From the NCBI GenBank assembly GCA_002748425.1, contig PDSJ01000011.1, positions 62,001-126,000 on the forward strand: a DNA stretch of 64,000 bases, in the 5' to 3' direction. This DNA comes from a candidate division KSB3 bacterium. GTDB taxonomy: Bacteria; Moduliflexota; Moduliflexia; Moduliflexales; Moduliflexaceae. Positions 53,811 through 63,873 of the stretch are shown piece after piece. The translations under genes and the position numbers were made by a program. How positions within the stretch are numbered: position 1 is the stretch's first letter; each line of letters starts with the position of its first letter. The notes beneath the pieces were generated by a model, which worked only from the letters and a program-made list of their open reading frames with translations, had not been told where the DNA came from and did no database searches.

Positions 53811-56363
53811 ATGTCGGAGCCTGATTTCACACCACATATTCACAGACAGATTGTGCAGGCAAAGCAGGAATGGGAGGTCACCGCAGATTCTCTCCCTGAA
53901 CTCATTTGTCTGGTCGATTCCACAGGACATGTCTTACGCGCAAATCGAACGGCAGAACGTTGGGGGCTGTCGAAAATTCGTGAAATTAAGGGCACCCTGC
54001 TTCATCCCTTATTTCATCCGAACTGCCTTGCATCAGAGTGCCTGTTGGCGGATTTTCTCCATGATGCCTGGAAAGAATTATACGCAGGGCACGCCTCGAA
54101 TTTGGAATTAAGAGACTCGATACTACAACGCTATATTCATATTCAGGTCTATCCGATTTCAACGAATTTCGGCGGGAACACAAAGATCACTGACAGTTTT
54201 GCTGTTGTCATCGTGCATGATATCACCAAGCGAAAAGAGCTGGAGTGCAGTCTCCAAAAAGCGAATTCAGCTCTGGAAGACGCGTGGAGTCAGGCAGAAA
54301 AGAAAGCTAAAGAAGCCGAGATCGCCAATAGAGCCAAAAGCAAATTCCTTGCAGTGATGAGCCATGATATCAGAACGCCGTTGAACGGAGTTATCGGCAT
54401 CCTTGACTTACTGCTTGAAACGTCTCTTTCAGTCGATCAGCGTGAACTTCTTAATATCATCCAGAGATCTTCCCACACCCTTTTAACGCTGCTCAACGAT
54501 ATTCTTGACTTTTCAAAAATTGAAGCCGGACAGCTCGAACTGGAAAATCATCCTCTCGATCTGGAACAAACGGTGATGAGCATCTCCGGCACTCTCGCCT
54601 TACAAGCTCACAGCAAAGGCATAGAATTTCTCTGGGAAATCGATCCGGCTGTGCCGCGCTTTTTAATCGGGGATTCCTTACGCTTGCAGGAAATCATCAT
54701 GAACCTGGTCGGGAATGCCATCAAATTCACCAGCAAAGGAGAAATTCTACTCCACATCACCTCGGAGGCCAGCTCACCTTCACCCTCTGTACCAAATGAA
54801 ATTGTCCTCCATTTCAGCGTCAGCGATACCGGCATCGGTATTTCAGAAAAAAAACAACAAGAAATTTTCGAAGCGTTCACTCAGGCCGATACTTCGATTG
54901 CCCGCAGGTTCGGAGGAAGCGGACTCGGCCTGGCCATTGCCAGAAATCTGGTAGAACTTATGGGGGGCGATTTATCGGTTGAAAGCCAGCCTGAACAAGG
55001 CAGTCAGTTTCACTTTACTGCTCGTCTCACACGCGATACAAGCATAGACACGTATTACGCCCGTGATATTCCTGCTCAAGTCGGCTTATCACAGGTTAAC
55101 ACGCTGGTGGTTGACGACAACTCAACCCACCGCAGCATCCTGCGTCGTCTGCTTGAGCATTGGGGAATCCAGGTTACAGAAGCCCGGAACGGGAAAGAGG
55201 GCCTCAGGGCAATCCGTGCTGCTGAAGATGGTGCTCTTGATGTGCTTTTAGTGGATTCTCAAATGCCGGAAATGGATGGCTTTAAGATGCTCTGCGCAGT
55301 CGCCGCAGAGCGACCAGGCTCTTTTAAGAGCATCGTCATGCTTGCTGATCCCTCAGAATATCAACAACTGCAAGAGCACTGTCAAAAATTTTCCGTTGAT
55401 GCTCACATCAATAAACCGATCGATCCGTCACGACTGTTCGACAGTCTTCTCAAAGTACTCCGAGAAGACAGGACTCGGGCTGACAGTCATTTAGAGCCTT
55501 CAAAGCCATCTCGTCCAGTATCCGAACAGCTCCCGCCGCTCAATATACTTGTCGCTGAAGACCATACCATCAACCAGCTTGTCATCCAGAAGTGGCTGAA
55601 GCGCTGGGGTTGTTCCATAACCATCGTTGACAATGGACAAGCCGTACTCGATACTGTTGAACAACAGGATTTTGATCTCATTCTTATGGACATCCAAATG
55701 CCGAAAATCGACGGCCTCACTGCGACTCGGAGAATACGCGAAAAGGAGCAACGTGCAGAGCACCGCATTCCGATAATTGCCTTGACTGCTCATGCGATGG
55801 AAGGTGATAAAGAACGTTTTCTTGAGGCGGGGATGGATGCCTATGTTTCAAAGCCGTTGCACGCCGGCCAGCTCTACGCAGCCATCAGCCGTTGTCGTCA
55901 AAAATTTCATCTCGACAAGAAAGATACCCGGGCAGAAGAGGCAAACGCAGATCAACAATCTCCGATTATCGATCTTCAGGAACTCCTGCTGTCTTTTGAT
56001 AAAGACAACAACTTTGTGAAAGAATTGCTTTTGACATACTTCAAGTACAGTGCTCCGGAGATTTTGCACTCTATTCGGCAAGCGATAAAGAGACAAGATC
56101 CTTTATTGCTTGAGCAGGCCGCCCATCGTTTGAAAAGCGCTTCAGGAATTATTGGGGCACACCGAGTCTATATGGCAACCTGCAGACTGGAAGAACTTGG
56201 ACGAAAAAAAAGGCTTTCAGGGGCTGCTGAATGCCTCGAAACCCTCGAACAAAAATCACAAGAACTGGAGCAGTTTATTGAACAGCATGTGTCACGCTTT
56301 ATTCCGAATTACTTTGAGCTTGATCTTCACAGCATAAAAAAGACGAATATGGACTCTTCGTAA
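53811..56363 (+). CDS. BarA-type hybrid sensor histidine kinase
   Basis: 850 residues, soluble. An N-terminal PAS domain (about 15-140) is followed by a short coiled coil, HisKA with H185 in AVMSHDIRTPLNG, the ATPase (N-box LVGNAIKF, G1 DTGIGI, G2 GLGLAIARNLVE), receiver 1 (VVDDN, VDSQMPEMDG), receiver 2 (VAEDH, LMDIQMPKIDG) and a C-terminal HPt domain with the phospho-acceptor in AAHRLKSASG near 772. All residues for a full four-step phosphorelay are present. No transmembrane segment is seen. The final output regulator is not encoded nearby. Start ATG 53811, ribosome site modest. Confidence 0.92.
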   Translation: MSEPDFTPHIHRQIVQAKQEWEVTADSLPELICLVDSTGHVLRANRTAERWGLSKIREIKGTLLHPLFHPNCLASECLLADFLHDAWKELYAGHASNLELRDSILQRYIHIQVYPISTNFGGNTKITDSFAVVIVHDITKRKELECSLQKANSALEDAWSQAEKKAKEAEIANRAKSKFLAVMSHDIRTPLNGVIGILDLLLETSLSVDQRELLNIIQRSSHTLLTLLNDILDFSKIEAGQLELENHPLDLEQTVMSISGTLALQAHSKGIEFLWEIDPAVPRFLIGDSLRLQEIIMNLVGNAIKFTSKGEILLHITSEASSPSPSVPNEIVLHFSVSDTGIGISEKKQQEIFEAFTQADTSIARRFGGSGLGLAIARNLVELMGGDLSVESQPEQGSQFHFTARLTRDTSIDTYYARDIPAQVGLSQVNTLVVDDNSTHRSILRRLLEHWGIQVTEARNGKEGLRAIRAAEDGALDVLLVDSQMPEMDGFKMLCAVAAERPGSFKSIVMLADPSEYQQLQEHCQKFSVDAHINKPIDPSRLFDSLLKVLREDRTRADSHLEPSKPSRPVSEQLPPLNILVAEDHTINQLVIQKWLKRWGCSITIVDNGQAVLDTVEQQDFDLILMDIQMPKIDGLTATRRIREKEQRAEHRIPIIALTAHAMEGDKERFLEAGMDAYVSKPLHAGQLYAAISRCRQKFHLDKKDTRAEEANADQQSPIIDLQELLLSFDKDNNFVKELLLTYFKYSAPEILHSIRQAIKRQDPLLLEQAAHRLKSASGIIGAHRVYMATCRLEELGRKKRLSGAAECLETLEQKSQELEQFIEQHVSRFIPNYFELDLHSIKKTNMDSS

Positions 56364-56373
56364 GGTGAGCAAA

Positions 56374-56397
56374 CGAGGCCATAAAGGGTTGGCCTCG
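56374..56397. terminator. Hairpin between convergent genes
   Basis: CGAGGCC (56374-56380)/GGCCTCG (56391-56397), 7-bp stem and 10-base loop. No T-run on either strand. Confidence 0.4.
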
Positions 56398-56404
56398 TGG
56401 CCTG

Positions 56405-56617
56405 TCACACAGTTACTCGCTTTGGAACCACGAATGACGATTCCCGTCTTATTGTATTTTCAAGCTCCTGCAAAGATTGAATGACATCAGAGACCAGCAG
56501 GGCTTGCTTACTGCGTAAATCTTTGCTCTCCGGCATATCTTCATGAATGATGGAGTCCTCCAGCGTGTAGAGTGTTCTGATAGCCTTGGCGAGTTCCATC
56601 ATGATGTCTGAATTCAT
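56405..56617 (-). CDS. Small helical protein, unknown
   Basis: 70 residues. The ATG has a good GGGAGG ribosome site and the frame is closed by a normal stop, so it is probably real. It is predicted mostly helical and acidic (MELAKAIRTLYTLEDSIIHEDM, then LLVSDVIQSLQELENTIRRE). No family recognised. It lies tail-to-tail with the hybrid kinase. Confidence 0.6.
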   Translation of the reverse strand: MNSDIMMELAKAIRTLYTLEDSIIHEDMPESKDLRSKQALLVSDVIQSLQELENTIRRESSFVVPKRVTV

Positions 56618-56779
56618 AGATCATACCTCCCCTCATTCATAGAATTTACTTGTTAGATGCTGTGGAGAAGAGGAGGTTGATAAAAAAATCTGTAAAAATA
56701 CTTTCTTCATTTCTCACGGAAGACAGCAGTATTGCCTGACTGCCCGTCAGGCAGGATGCTGCATTGAAGGGGACAACGT

Positions 56780-58081
56780 ATGTATTGGGAAAAAGCTGTA
56801 GAAACGATGCCATTGGCCGCGCTGCGCACACTTCAGGAAGAACGTTTAAGACATACGCTCACACGAGCCTGTCGCTCACCGTATTATCAAAAACTTTTTT
56901 ACGAACACGGCATCGGTGAGCAGGACGTCATCACTCTCGGTGAGTTAGACAGACTGCCGTTCACCACAAAACAGGATTTACGGGACGGATATCCCTACGG
57001 CTTTCTCACAATAGACCGGGAGGAAATTGTGCGTTTACACTCGTCTTCCGGGACGACCGGCCAGGCAACCGTGATCTTTCACAGCAGCAAAGATATCCGC
57101 GACTGGGCCAATGTCATGGCTCGATGTATGTATATGGCCGGTATGCGGAAATCGGATATTTTTCAGAACATGACTGCTTACGGCATGTTTACCGGAGGGC
57201 TGGGCTTTCATTATGGTGCTGAATTGCTCGGAGCGCTCACTGTTCCGGCAGGTTCAGGAAACAGTAAACGCCAGCTGCATTTTATGCAGGATTTTGAGAC
57301 AAGTGTTCTGCATGTTATCCCAAGTTATGCACTTCATCTCTTGTCCGTGTTTGAAGACGCCGGTGTGTCTCCGAAAGACGATCTCCATTTACGGATCGCA
57401 TTTCTCGGTGCCGAGCCCCACACTGAATACACTCGTCAGCGAGTCGAGCAGGCCCTTGGAGTGAAAGCTTTCAATTCCTACGGCTTGTCTGAAATGTATG
57501 GTCCTGGCGTTGCCTTTGAATGTCGAGAACAGACGGGAATGCATATCTGGGAAGACTACTTTCTCGCAGAAGTGATCGATCCGGAGACGCTCGAAGCTGT
57601 AGAGGACGGGGTAGAAGGCGAACTCGTCCTGACAACCCTTACTCGTGAAGCCATGCCGCTGATCCGCTATCGCACGCGCGACTTGACCATGGTGATCCCT
57701 GAACCCTGCCCGTGTGGCCGGACTCATAAACGCATTGCGAGAATCAAAGGACGAAGCGATGATATGATCATCGTCAAAGGCGTCAATGTCTTTCCGATGC
57801 AAATAGAAAAAGTGCTGATGAGCATTCCTGAAGTGGGAAAAAACTACCGAATCGAACTCCAGACTGTCGAAGAAATCGACGTGATGACCGTGAACGTTGA
57901 GGTTCACAATAATGTCTTCCTGGGGGATATTAAATGCCTGCGTGCATTGCAGCAAAAAATTACGGCAGCCCTCCGGGCAGAATTGCTCTTTACACCAAAG
58001 GTCAGCCTGGTCGAACCGGACTCGATCCCCAAAGCTCCGGGAAAAGCCATCCGAGTCATTGATCGCAGAAACGTCCATTAA
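56780..58081 (+). CDS. paaK: Phenylacetate-CoA ligase-type acyl-CoA ligase (PaaK family)
   Basis: 433 residues. ANL-superfamily adenylation motif LHSSSGTTGQATVIFH near 90, FNSYGLSEMYGPGVAFEC near 230, GELVLTTLTREAMPLIRYRTRDL near 285, and a C-terminal half-domain with SDDMIIVKGVNVFP and the conserved lysine in PKAPGKAIRV. PaaK-type enzymes activate aryl acids with ATP and CoA. Followed 91 bases later by an ACT-domain gene; the pair is common in anaerobes beside indolepyruvate ferredoxin oxidoreductase, which is absent here. AAGGGG precedes the start. Confidence 0.9.
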   Translation: MYWEKAVETMPLAALRTLQEERLRHTLTRACRSPYYQKLFYEHGIGEQDVITLGELDRLPFTTKQDLRDGYPYGFLTIDREEIVRLHSSSGTTGQATVIFHSSKDIRDWANVMARCMYMAGMRKSDIFQNMTAYGMFTGGLGFHYGAELLGALTVPAGSGNSKRQLHFMQDFETSVLHVIPSYALHLLSVFEDAGVSPKDDLHLRIAFLGAEPHTEYTRQRVEQALGVKAFNSYGLSEMYGPGVAFECREQTGMHIWEDYFLAEVIDPETLEAVEDGVEGELVLTTLTREAMPLIRYRTRDLTMVIPEPCPCGRTHKRIARIKGRSDDMIIVKGVNVFPMQIEKVLMSIPEVGKNYRIELQTVEEIDVMTVNVEVHNNVFLGDIKCLRALQQKITAALRAELLFTPKVSLVEPDSIPKAPGKAIRVIDRRNVH

Positions 58082-58172
58082 CCTTATCGAAAAGGCTTGA
58101 GTCTCAGAGTGATGACGCCTGCATCATGATGTATCGCAGCGCTCAGACACTCTATACGCTCAAAACAAAATT

Positions 58173-58598
58173 ATGATTGCACATCATCTTTCCATATTTG
58201 CCGAAAATAAGCCTGGTCGGCTCGACCATATTACTGAAATGCTGTCTGAGGCCCGGATTAATATCCGCGCAATTAAAATTTCTGATCTCGGAGAATTCGG
58301 CGTTATCAAAACCCTTGTTGACGATCCGGACCGTGCGTATCAGACCTTGAAAGAAGCTCATGTTTCGGTCTCCAAAAAAGCCATTGTGGCCGTGATCGTT
58401 GACGACACGCCCGGCGGTCTGCATACAGCACTCAAGATATTAACACAGCAAGACATCAATGTGGAGGACTCTTACGGATTTGTCATGAATAATCAGGGCA
58501 TCTTAGTCATTGAAGTCGAAAACGTAGCGAGCGTCAACGAGCTTCTCAAAAGCTCTGGTCTGCGTCTTCTCAGTAAAGAAGAAATTTACGCGCTGTGA
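58173..58598 (+). CDS. Double ACT-domain amino-acid-binding protein
   Basis: 141 residues with two ACT units: residues 1-70 (HHLSIFAENKPGRLDHITEML) and 72-141 (AIVAVIVDDTPGGLHTALKIL). ACT proteins of this size bind amino acids as regulators. Its neighbour PaaK suggests a role in aromatic amino acid or aryl-acid metabolism. Confidence 0.85.
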   Translation: MIAHHLSIFAENKPGRLDHITEMLSEARINIRAIKISDLGEFGVIKTLVDDPDRAYQTLKEAHVSVSKKAIVAVIVDDTPGGLHTALKILTQQDINVEDSYGFVMNNQGILVIEVENVASVNELLKSSGLRLLSKEEIYAL

Positions 58599-58625
58599 CG
58601 ACAGTCACGCTGGAGCGCCACGATT

Positions 58626-58721
58626 CCGACGGCCCCCAGAAAACCACATTTACTGCCTCTTCCGGGGATGCATACAGTATCTTGCAGATAGTTACAGTTA
58701 CCCCGCAAGGATTTCCGTCGG
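58626..58721 (+). other. Possible structured RNA region
   Basis: An outer helix CCGACGG (58626-58632)/CCGTCGG (58715-58721) encloses TACTG/CAGTA (58651-58655/58675-58679) and CGGGG/CCCCG (58663-58667/58701-58705), which cross and could form a pseudoknot. The short helices may be chance. Confidence 0.25.
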
Positions 58722-58794
58722 CATGCTCCGCCTTCTTCGTGTGATATTTTTCCTCAGTCGCCCGAAAACTCTCCTCATTTGCCCAAAATGATTC

Positions 58795-58823
58795 TTGACA
58801 ACATCATGAGCCGATATTACACT
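58795..58823 (+). promoter_or_regulatory. Sigma-70 promoter of the WD40 kinase transcript
   Basis: TTGACA (58795-58800), 17-base spacer, TACACT (58818-58823). Confidence 0.65.
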
Positions 58824-58841
58824 TTTTGAGGAGATTTTTCG

Positions 58842-58997
58842 ATGGAACGTCCATCGCGTTATCGCTAAGATTTCGAACAGGCCCTGATCATTCTTGATGC
58901 CTTTCAGAACCGTTGGACGTCAAGCATTGACAGAGCGTTGACAGAAGAGGAAAGAGGGATCTCGTCGTATCAAATACGATCTTTCATTCATGTATGA
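58842..58997 (+). pseudogene. Small upstream frame with in-frame TAA, coupled to the kinase gene
   Basis: ATG at 58842 with a strong GAGGAG. Eight codons (MERPSRYR) are followed by TAA at 58866, then the same frame continues for 42 more codons (DFEQALIILDAFQNRW...) to a TGA at 58995 that overlaps the kinase ATG as ATGA. The position of ribosome site and overlap suggest an upstream coupled gene broken by a nonsense codon, an 8-codon leader peptide, or a sequencing error. Confidence 0.5.
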
Positions 58998-61900
58998 TGA
59001 ACAAACTTCTCGGAGATATCCAAAAGAAGACAACGCCCTTAGCCCATGCTATGGAGCAGGCCTGTGCCAGCAGCATTGTACTGGGCAGCGCTGCCGGGAG
59101 TCTGAACGCGAGCAAGGCGCAGAGGCTCTCTTCTCCGCGAAAACGTGATTCGAACGGACTGACGCACAGTCCAGAACAGGACCATTTCCACCCAAACGCT
59201 GTGTGTGCCTCGCAGAGTACTTCATGGAATATTGGCGAGAGTATCGAAGAAAAATATGACGTGACAGGGCTGGTCGGCAAAGGCGGAATGGGGTCAGTTT
59301 ATAAAGTCCATCATCGTGAATGGGAGATCGATCTGGCTGTCAAAGTCCCGCTTGCAAACTGGTTCGAACAGGATACTCTCAAACAGCGTTTCATGATCGA
59401 AGCGCAGACCTGGGTGAATCTAGGCTTGCATCCCAATATCGTCCAATGTTGGTATGTCCATGAAATCAGGGGAATCCCGTGTGTCTTCATGGATTATTTA
59501 GAGGGCGGCAGCCTAAAAGACTGGATCCGGGACGGTCGGGTTAAACCAGGAGACTGGGAAACAATTCTCGATATGATCTTGCAGGCGTGCTATGGTCTGG
59601 AATACGCCAATTCCAAGGGCATCATCGCCCACCGCGACATCAAACCTGGAAATTTGCTTCTGAGTAAAAACGGTCATCTCTACGTCACTGATTTCGGTAT
59701 TGTGAAGCACAAGGAGCTTGAAGACCTCCATAGCAAAAAGGACTTTTTGCTACCTGTCTCCCCTTTGTCAAATACGTCGACGCTTACGGGATCAGACTTG
59801 GGGACTCCGGAATACAGCGCGCCTGAACAATGGGGCAGAGCAAGTCATGCGGACGCGAGAGCCGATGTCTATGCCCTGGGTGGCATTCTTTTCGAACTCT
59901 GCTGCGGCCGGCGGCCTTTTGACGGACAAGACGAACGTGTGCCGAGTTCGGTCCTGATCGGACGCCATTTATTTGCCTCGATCCCTGATCCACGTGCCTT
60001 TAATGCGTCAATCCCAGAGAATCTGGCAGCCCTGATCGTCCAATGCCTTGCCAAAGAACCGGATGAACGTCCTGCATCGATCCAAACGCTTCGAGAGCAT
60101 CTCACTGACATTTACAAAGAACTGAGCGGGAAAAACTATTGGCGTGAAGTCCCGAAAACTGTTGAACTCCGTTCCAGCTCCCTGAATAATCGAGCCGTTT
60201 CTCTGCTCGATCTCGGCCACCGGCACGATGCCCTTGCCACGCTGAAAAACGCATTGCATTTCGATCCGTATCATCCTGAATCGGTCTATAATGAAGCTCT
60301 CCTCCTCTGGCGTGACGAACAAATTACGGATAGTGAAGTTGTCAGACGTTTGAACGCGGCCAAACAGGCGAGCCAGCGCGCTGGTCTCTATCTCGGATTT
60401 GTCCAGCTTGAACAAGCTCATGCAGATAAGGCTGAGAACGAATTTCTCGAAGTCTTACGCCACGGACTCTCGACGCGTAATGGGCTGCTCTGGAAAGCCC
60501 TGGGAGATGCCCGTATGGCCCAGAGAAAATTTCATACCGCGCTGACAGCGTATCAAAAAGCTCTCGAGCTGCTCCCTCAGGACAGCAGTCTTGCAGAGCG
60601 TATCGATTTGGCGCACAGGCACATCCACAGACAGGAAAGACGCTGTTTTTTCCCCTGGCCTCACTGTCTCCGTGTCTTCAGAGGTTATGACAAGGAGGTG
60701 ACCAGCGCAGCATTAACCGCAGATGGACGCTTCGCATTTCTGGGGGATCGCGAACACATTCGCTTCTGGGATATCTCCACCGGACGGTGTTTATGGACAA
60801 TTAGCTGGTCGGGACAGGACTTATGGACTTTTCGAGCCTATTCCTCCAGCACAACCTCTCTTGCACTCACGCCGGACGGACAATCTGCCGTTCTGGCAGG
60901 GAGCCACAGCTCTCATATTACGCTCTGGAATCTTGCAACAGGACATTGTGATCGGGTCTTTAAAGGACATAGCAAGGAGGTTCGTGCGATCGCGCTCAGC
61001 TCAAATGGAGACGATCTTGTGTCCGGGAGTGCTGATACGGAAATCAGGTTGTGGCAGCTTGAGTCCGGCCGCTGCCTTCGCATCTTTCGCGGACATCGTC
61101 ATCCCGTCAATGCCATCGCGCTTTCAAGCGACGGCACACTGCTCCTCTCAGGAAGTCAAGGGGAAATCAGAGTCTGGGAATTGAATACAGGAAAATACCT
61201 CAGGCGCTGCCACGCGTTGAACGATCACGTGAATGCTCTGGCACTCAGTCCGAATGGAAAATTCATCATATCAGCCCAGCGAAACCATACGGTCAATCTC
61301 TTCTCAATAAATTCCGGGCGCCTCCTCCAAACGTTTGAAGGACATACGAATACCGTGAATGCTCTGGCAATCTCACCTGATGGACACTACGCCGTTTCCG
61401 GAAGCTCCGACAACACAGTGCGAGTGTGGGAAGTGGCGGATGGACGATGCCGTTATGTGCTCACAGGCCATAGCGCTGAGATTACTGCCCTGACCTTCAC
61501 GCCCGACAGCCGGACTCTCATCTCCAGCAGTCGCGATAAAACTCTCAGAGAGTGGAATCTTGAGCGTGGTGAATGCGTGCGCGTGACGTATGAGTTCAGC
61601 TACTGGTTAGAGACGGTTGCCGTGAGTCAGGACGGAAAGAAAATCCTGCTCGGCAACATGCATGAAGTTCGCATCAGAGAGCGACATTCCGGCAGGCTTC
61701 TTCAGGTCTTACGCCCATTATCCGCTTCCAGTGACACCGAACAATCTGCTGTAAGGCTGCCGGAACGCTCAGCGGCAAAGATTCAACAGATGCGACTCCT
61801 GCCTCCGGGTGAATCGTTTCTGACCCTGAAAAGCTCGGTCGACAACACCTCATTCGTGATCGTCAGCCCGGATGGTCGCTTTGCTGTCTCTGGAACAAAA

Positions 61901-63724
61901 GACAACACCTTACGCGCCTGGGACCTTGTAGAAAAAAAATGTCTCTGGATTCACCAAGGGCCTGATGGCCTGCAGGACTTCAAGCAGCATAAAAACTGGA
62001 TGAGTGTCACAGCGCTTGCCCTCAACGAACGTCTTCTGATCTCGAATTGGCTTGACTCCGATCTCTGCCTGTGGGACCCGTCAACAGCGACACTTCTCGG
62101 AAAATTACAGGGTCACAGAAGCCCGGTAAAAACGGCGGCAATCTCCACAGATGCGCGTTTTGCCGTATCAGGAAGTTTTGATACTGATATCCGGCGCTGG
62201 GATTTGCAGACTCACACATGTCTGCAGGTCTACAAGGGACACGAAGGGCCGGTCACGAGTCTGGCGATGACGGCTGACGGAAAATTTTTTCTTTCAGGAA
62301 GTATGGATAAGACAATTCGTCTTTGGGATGTCAACACTGCAAAATGCCTGAGAACGTTTGAGGGGCATACGGGTAGTGTCACAACGCTTGCCGTGAGTCC
62401 TCATGGGAGATTTGCGCTCTCTCACGGGCAAGACAAACGTGTGCGACTCTGGCGTGTTGATGCCGGAATTCCCCGTTATCATGCTTCTCATCAGGTCTGC
62501 CTCCAGCAGGATCACCGGGCGCTTTACAGCTTGCGCAAACGTTTTTATAAGTTATTATCGCGAGCCAGTCTGGCGGCTCATACCGGAAAATTGTCCACAG
62601 CCTATACCTTTTTATCGCTGGCCAGAGCTGTTCCCGGATATGAACGCGATCCCGAGGTAAAAGCCCTGAATGCACACCTGGGCACTTTGCTGCAACGGAA
62701 AACATTACGTGAAGGGCATGTAATAAAAACTCTCCACGGTCACACAAATACGATTAGCACAGTTGCCGTTACACCCGACGGACGCTTTGCAGTATCGGGC
62801 AGTCGAGATCACGATTTACGAGTGTGGGTGCTTTCAACAGGCGTCTGTTTACGACACCTGCAGGGACATCGTGATGCAATCTCTTGTGTAGATATCAGCA
62901 AGGATAAGCGCTTCGTAGTGTCTGGCAGCTGGGACAAGACTCTGCGTTTCTGGGCGCTGACAACGGGGGAATGCCTGAAAGAGTTCAGAGGACATGAAGA
63001 CTATATCAGCGCCGCAGCAATAGCTCCCGACGGACGGCTTGCGATTTCGGGAAGTCAAGACAGCACTATACGTTTATGGCCCCTGCTCACGGAAAAACAT
63101 CTTGAACTGTTTCACGGGTTAATGACGCCGCTTGAAGATGCCTGTAAAGCTGCTGAATTGACGACAACAAAATGCCTTCATGTGCTTCGCGGACACACGG
63201 CTGATGTCTCAGCCCTCGCCATTTCCCCTGACGGACGCTTTGCCGTCTCCGGAAGCTGGGATAATACACTGGGTGTATGGTCACTCAAAACCGGAAAACG
63301 CCAGGCGAGACTCGAAGGACACGAGGGAGCCGTCACAGCCGTTGCGATCAGCTCAAACGGACGGCTTCTCTTATCCGGAAGTCGTGACACGACCATACGC
63401 TTATGGAGTGTTCCTCGACAACGTTGTCTCAGAGTTTTTCACGGGCATGATCGCATTATCAGTGATGTGGCGTTAACTGCAGACGGACGATTTGCGCTTT
63501 CCGCAAGTTGGGATAAAACGCTGCGCTTGTGGAACGTAGCAACAGGCGAATGCCTTCGAAGCTTCGAACGGCACCAAGATGAGATTGAAGCCGCAGCCCT
63601 GACTCCTGATGGCCGTTTTGCCGTATCAGGTGGAAGAGATCGTCTGCTGCAGATTTGGGAATTCGACTGGATACTGGCCGCTCCCGAGCAACAGGACAGG
63701 ACCAATACGTCTCGGCTGATATAA
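58994..63724 (+). CDS. Serine/threonine protein kinase with about 20 WD40 repeats
   Basis: 1576 residues. The N-terminal 85 residues are low-complexity. The Hanks-type kinase (about 88-375) has GKGGMGSVYK, the ATP lysine in DLAVKVP (near 116), HRDIKPGN near 214, DFG near 234 and GTPEYSAPEQW near 275. A TPR-like helical segment follows (about 390-550). Then come about 20 WD40 units (signature GH...SPDGRFAVSGS.D.T.R.W), roughly 7, 6 and 7 in three groups. A helical insert of about 80 residues separates groups two and three, near 1155-1235. All catalytic residues are intact and no membrane helix is seen. An FHA gene starts 150 bases downstream, as expected for a phosphothreonine reader. Confidence 0.95.
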   Translation: MMNKLLGDIQKKTTPLAHAMEQACASSIVLGSAAGSLNASKAQRLSSPRKRDSNGLTHSPEQDHFHPNAVCASQSTSWNIGESIEEKYDVTGLVGKGGMGSVYKVHHREWEIDLAVKVPLANWFEQDTLKQRFMIEAQTWVNLGLHPNIVQCWYVHEIRGIPCVFMDYLEGGSLKDWIRDGRVKPGDWETILDMILQACYGLEYANSKGIIAHRDIKPGNLLLSKNGHLYVTDFGIVKHKELEDLHSKKDFLLPVSPLSNTSTLTGSDLGTPEYSAPEQWGRASHADARADVYALGGILFELCCGRRPFDGQDERVPSSVLIGRHLFASIPDPRAFNASIPENLAALIVQCLAKEPDERPASIQTLREHLTDIYKELSGKNYWREVPKTVELRSSSLNNRAVSLLDLGHRHDALATLKNALHFDPYHPESVYNEALLLWRDEQITDSEVVRRLNAAKQASQRAGLYLGFVQLEQAHADKAENEFLEVLRHGLSTRNGLLWKALGDARMAQRKFHTALTAYQKALELLPQDSSLAERIDLAHRHIHRQERRCFFPWPHCLRVFRGYDKEVTSAALTADGRFAFLGDREHIRFWDISTGRCLWTISWSGQDLWTFRAYSSSTTSLALTPDGQSAVLAGSHSSHITLWNLATGHCDRVFKGHSKEVRAIALSSNGDDLVSGSADTEIRLWQLESGRCLRIFRGHRHPVNAIALSSDGTLLLSGSQGEIRVWELNTGKYLRRCHALNDHVNALALSPNGKFIISAQRNHTVNLFSINSGRLLQTFEGHTNTVNALAISPDGHYAVSGSSDNTVRVWEVADGRCRYVLTGHSAEITALTFTPDSRTLISSSRDKTLREWNLERGECVRVTYEFSYWLETVAVSQDGKKILLGNMHEVRIRERHSGRLLQVLRPLSASSDTEQSAVRLPERSAAKIQQMRLLPPGESFLTLKSSVDNTSFVIVSPDGRFAVSGTKDNTLRAWDLVEKKCLWIHQGPDGLQDFKQHKNWMSVTALALNERLLISNWLDSDLCLWDPSTATLLGKLQGHRSPVKTAAISTDARFAVSGSFDTDIRRWDLQTHTCLQVYKGHEGPVTSLAMTADGKFFLSGSMDKTIRLWDVNTAKCLRTFEGHTGSVTTLAVSPHGRFALSHGQDKRVRLWRVDAGIPRYHASHQVCLQQDHRALYSLRKRFYKLLSRASLAAHTGKLSTAYTFLSLARAVPGYERDPEVKALNAHLGTLLQRKTLREGHVIKTLHGHTNTISTVAVTPDGRFAVSGSRDHDLRVWVLSTGVCLRHLQGHRDAISCVDISKDKRFVVSGSWDKTLRFWALTTGECLKEFRGHEDYISAAAIAPDGRLAISGSQDSTIRLWPLLTEKHLELFHGLMTPLEDACKAAELTTTKCLHVLRGHTADVSALAISPDGRFAVSGSWDNTLGVWSLKTGKRQARLEGHEGAVTAVAISSNGRLLLSGSRDTTIRLWSVPRQRCLRVFHGHDRIISDVALTADGRFALSASWDKTLRLWNVATGECLRSFERHQDEIEAAALTPDGRFAVSGGRDRLLQIWEFDWILAAPEQQDRTNTSRLI

Positions 63725-63873
63725 GCGATCATACGTACACATTCATCACAGAGATGGACGCTCTTGATCAAAAGGATTGCTGACGGATATGGACCTAAAC
63801 AACAATTTTTCCACAATGACATCTCTAGGAAGAGACGTGAGTCTGCGATAAGAGACGCACGAGGACAAGATTT

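Larger units (their letters stand above)
58599..58993. other. Gap of 395 bp before the WD40 kinase
   Basis: It contains the possible structured region, the kinase promoter and a broken small reading frame, listed separately. Confidence 0.5.

Noticed and set aside
60660..63700. Repeated segments of about 126 bases
   Set aside because: They are in-frame WD40 repeats of the kinase, not CRISPR or mobile repeats.
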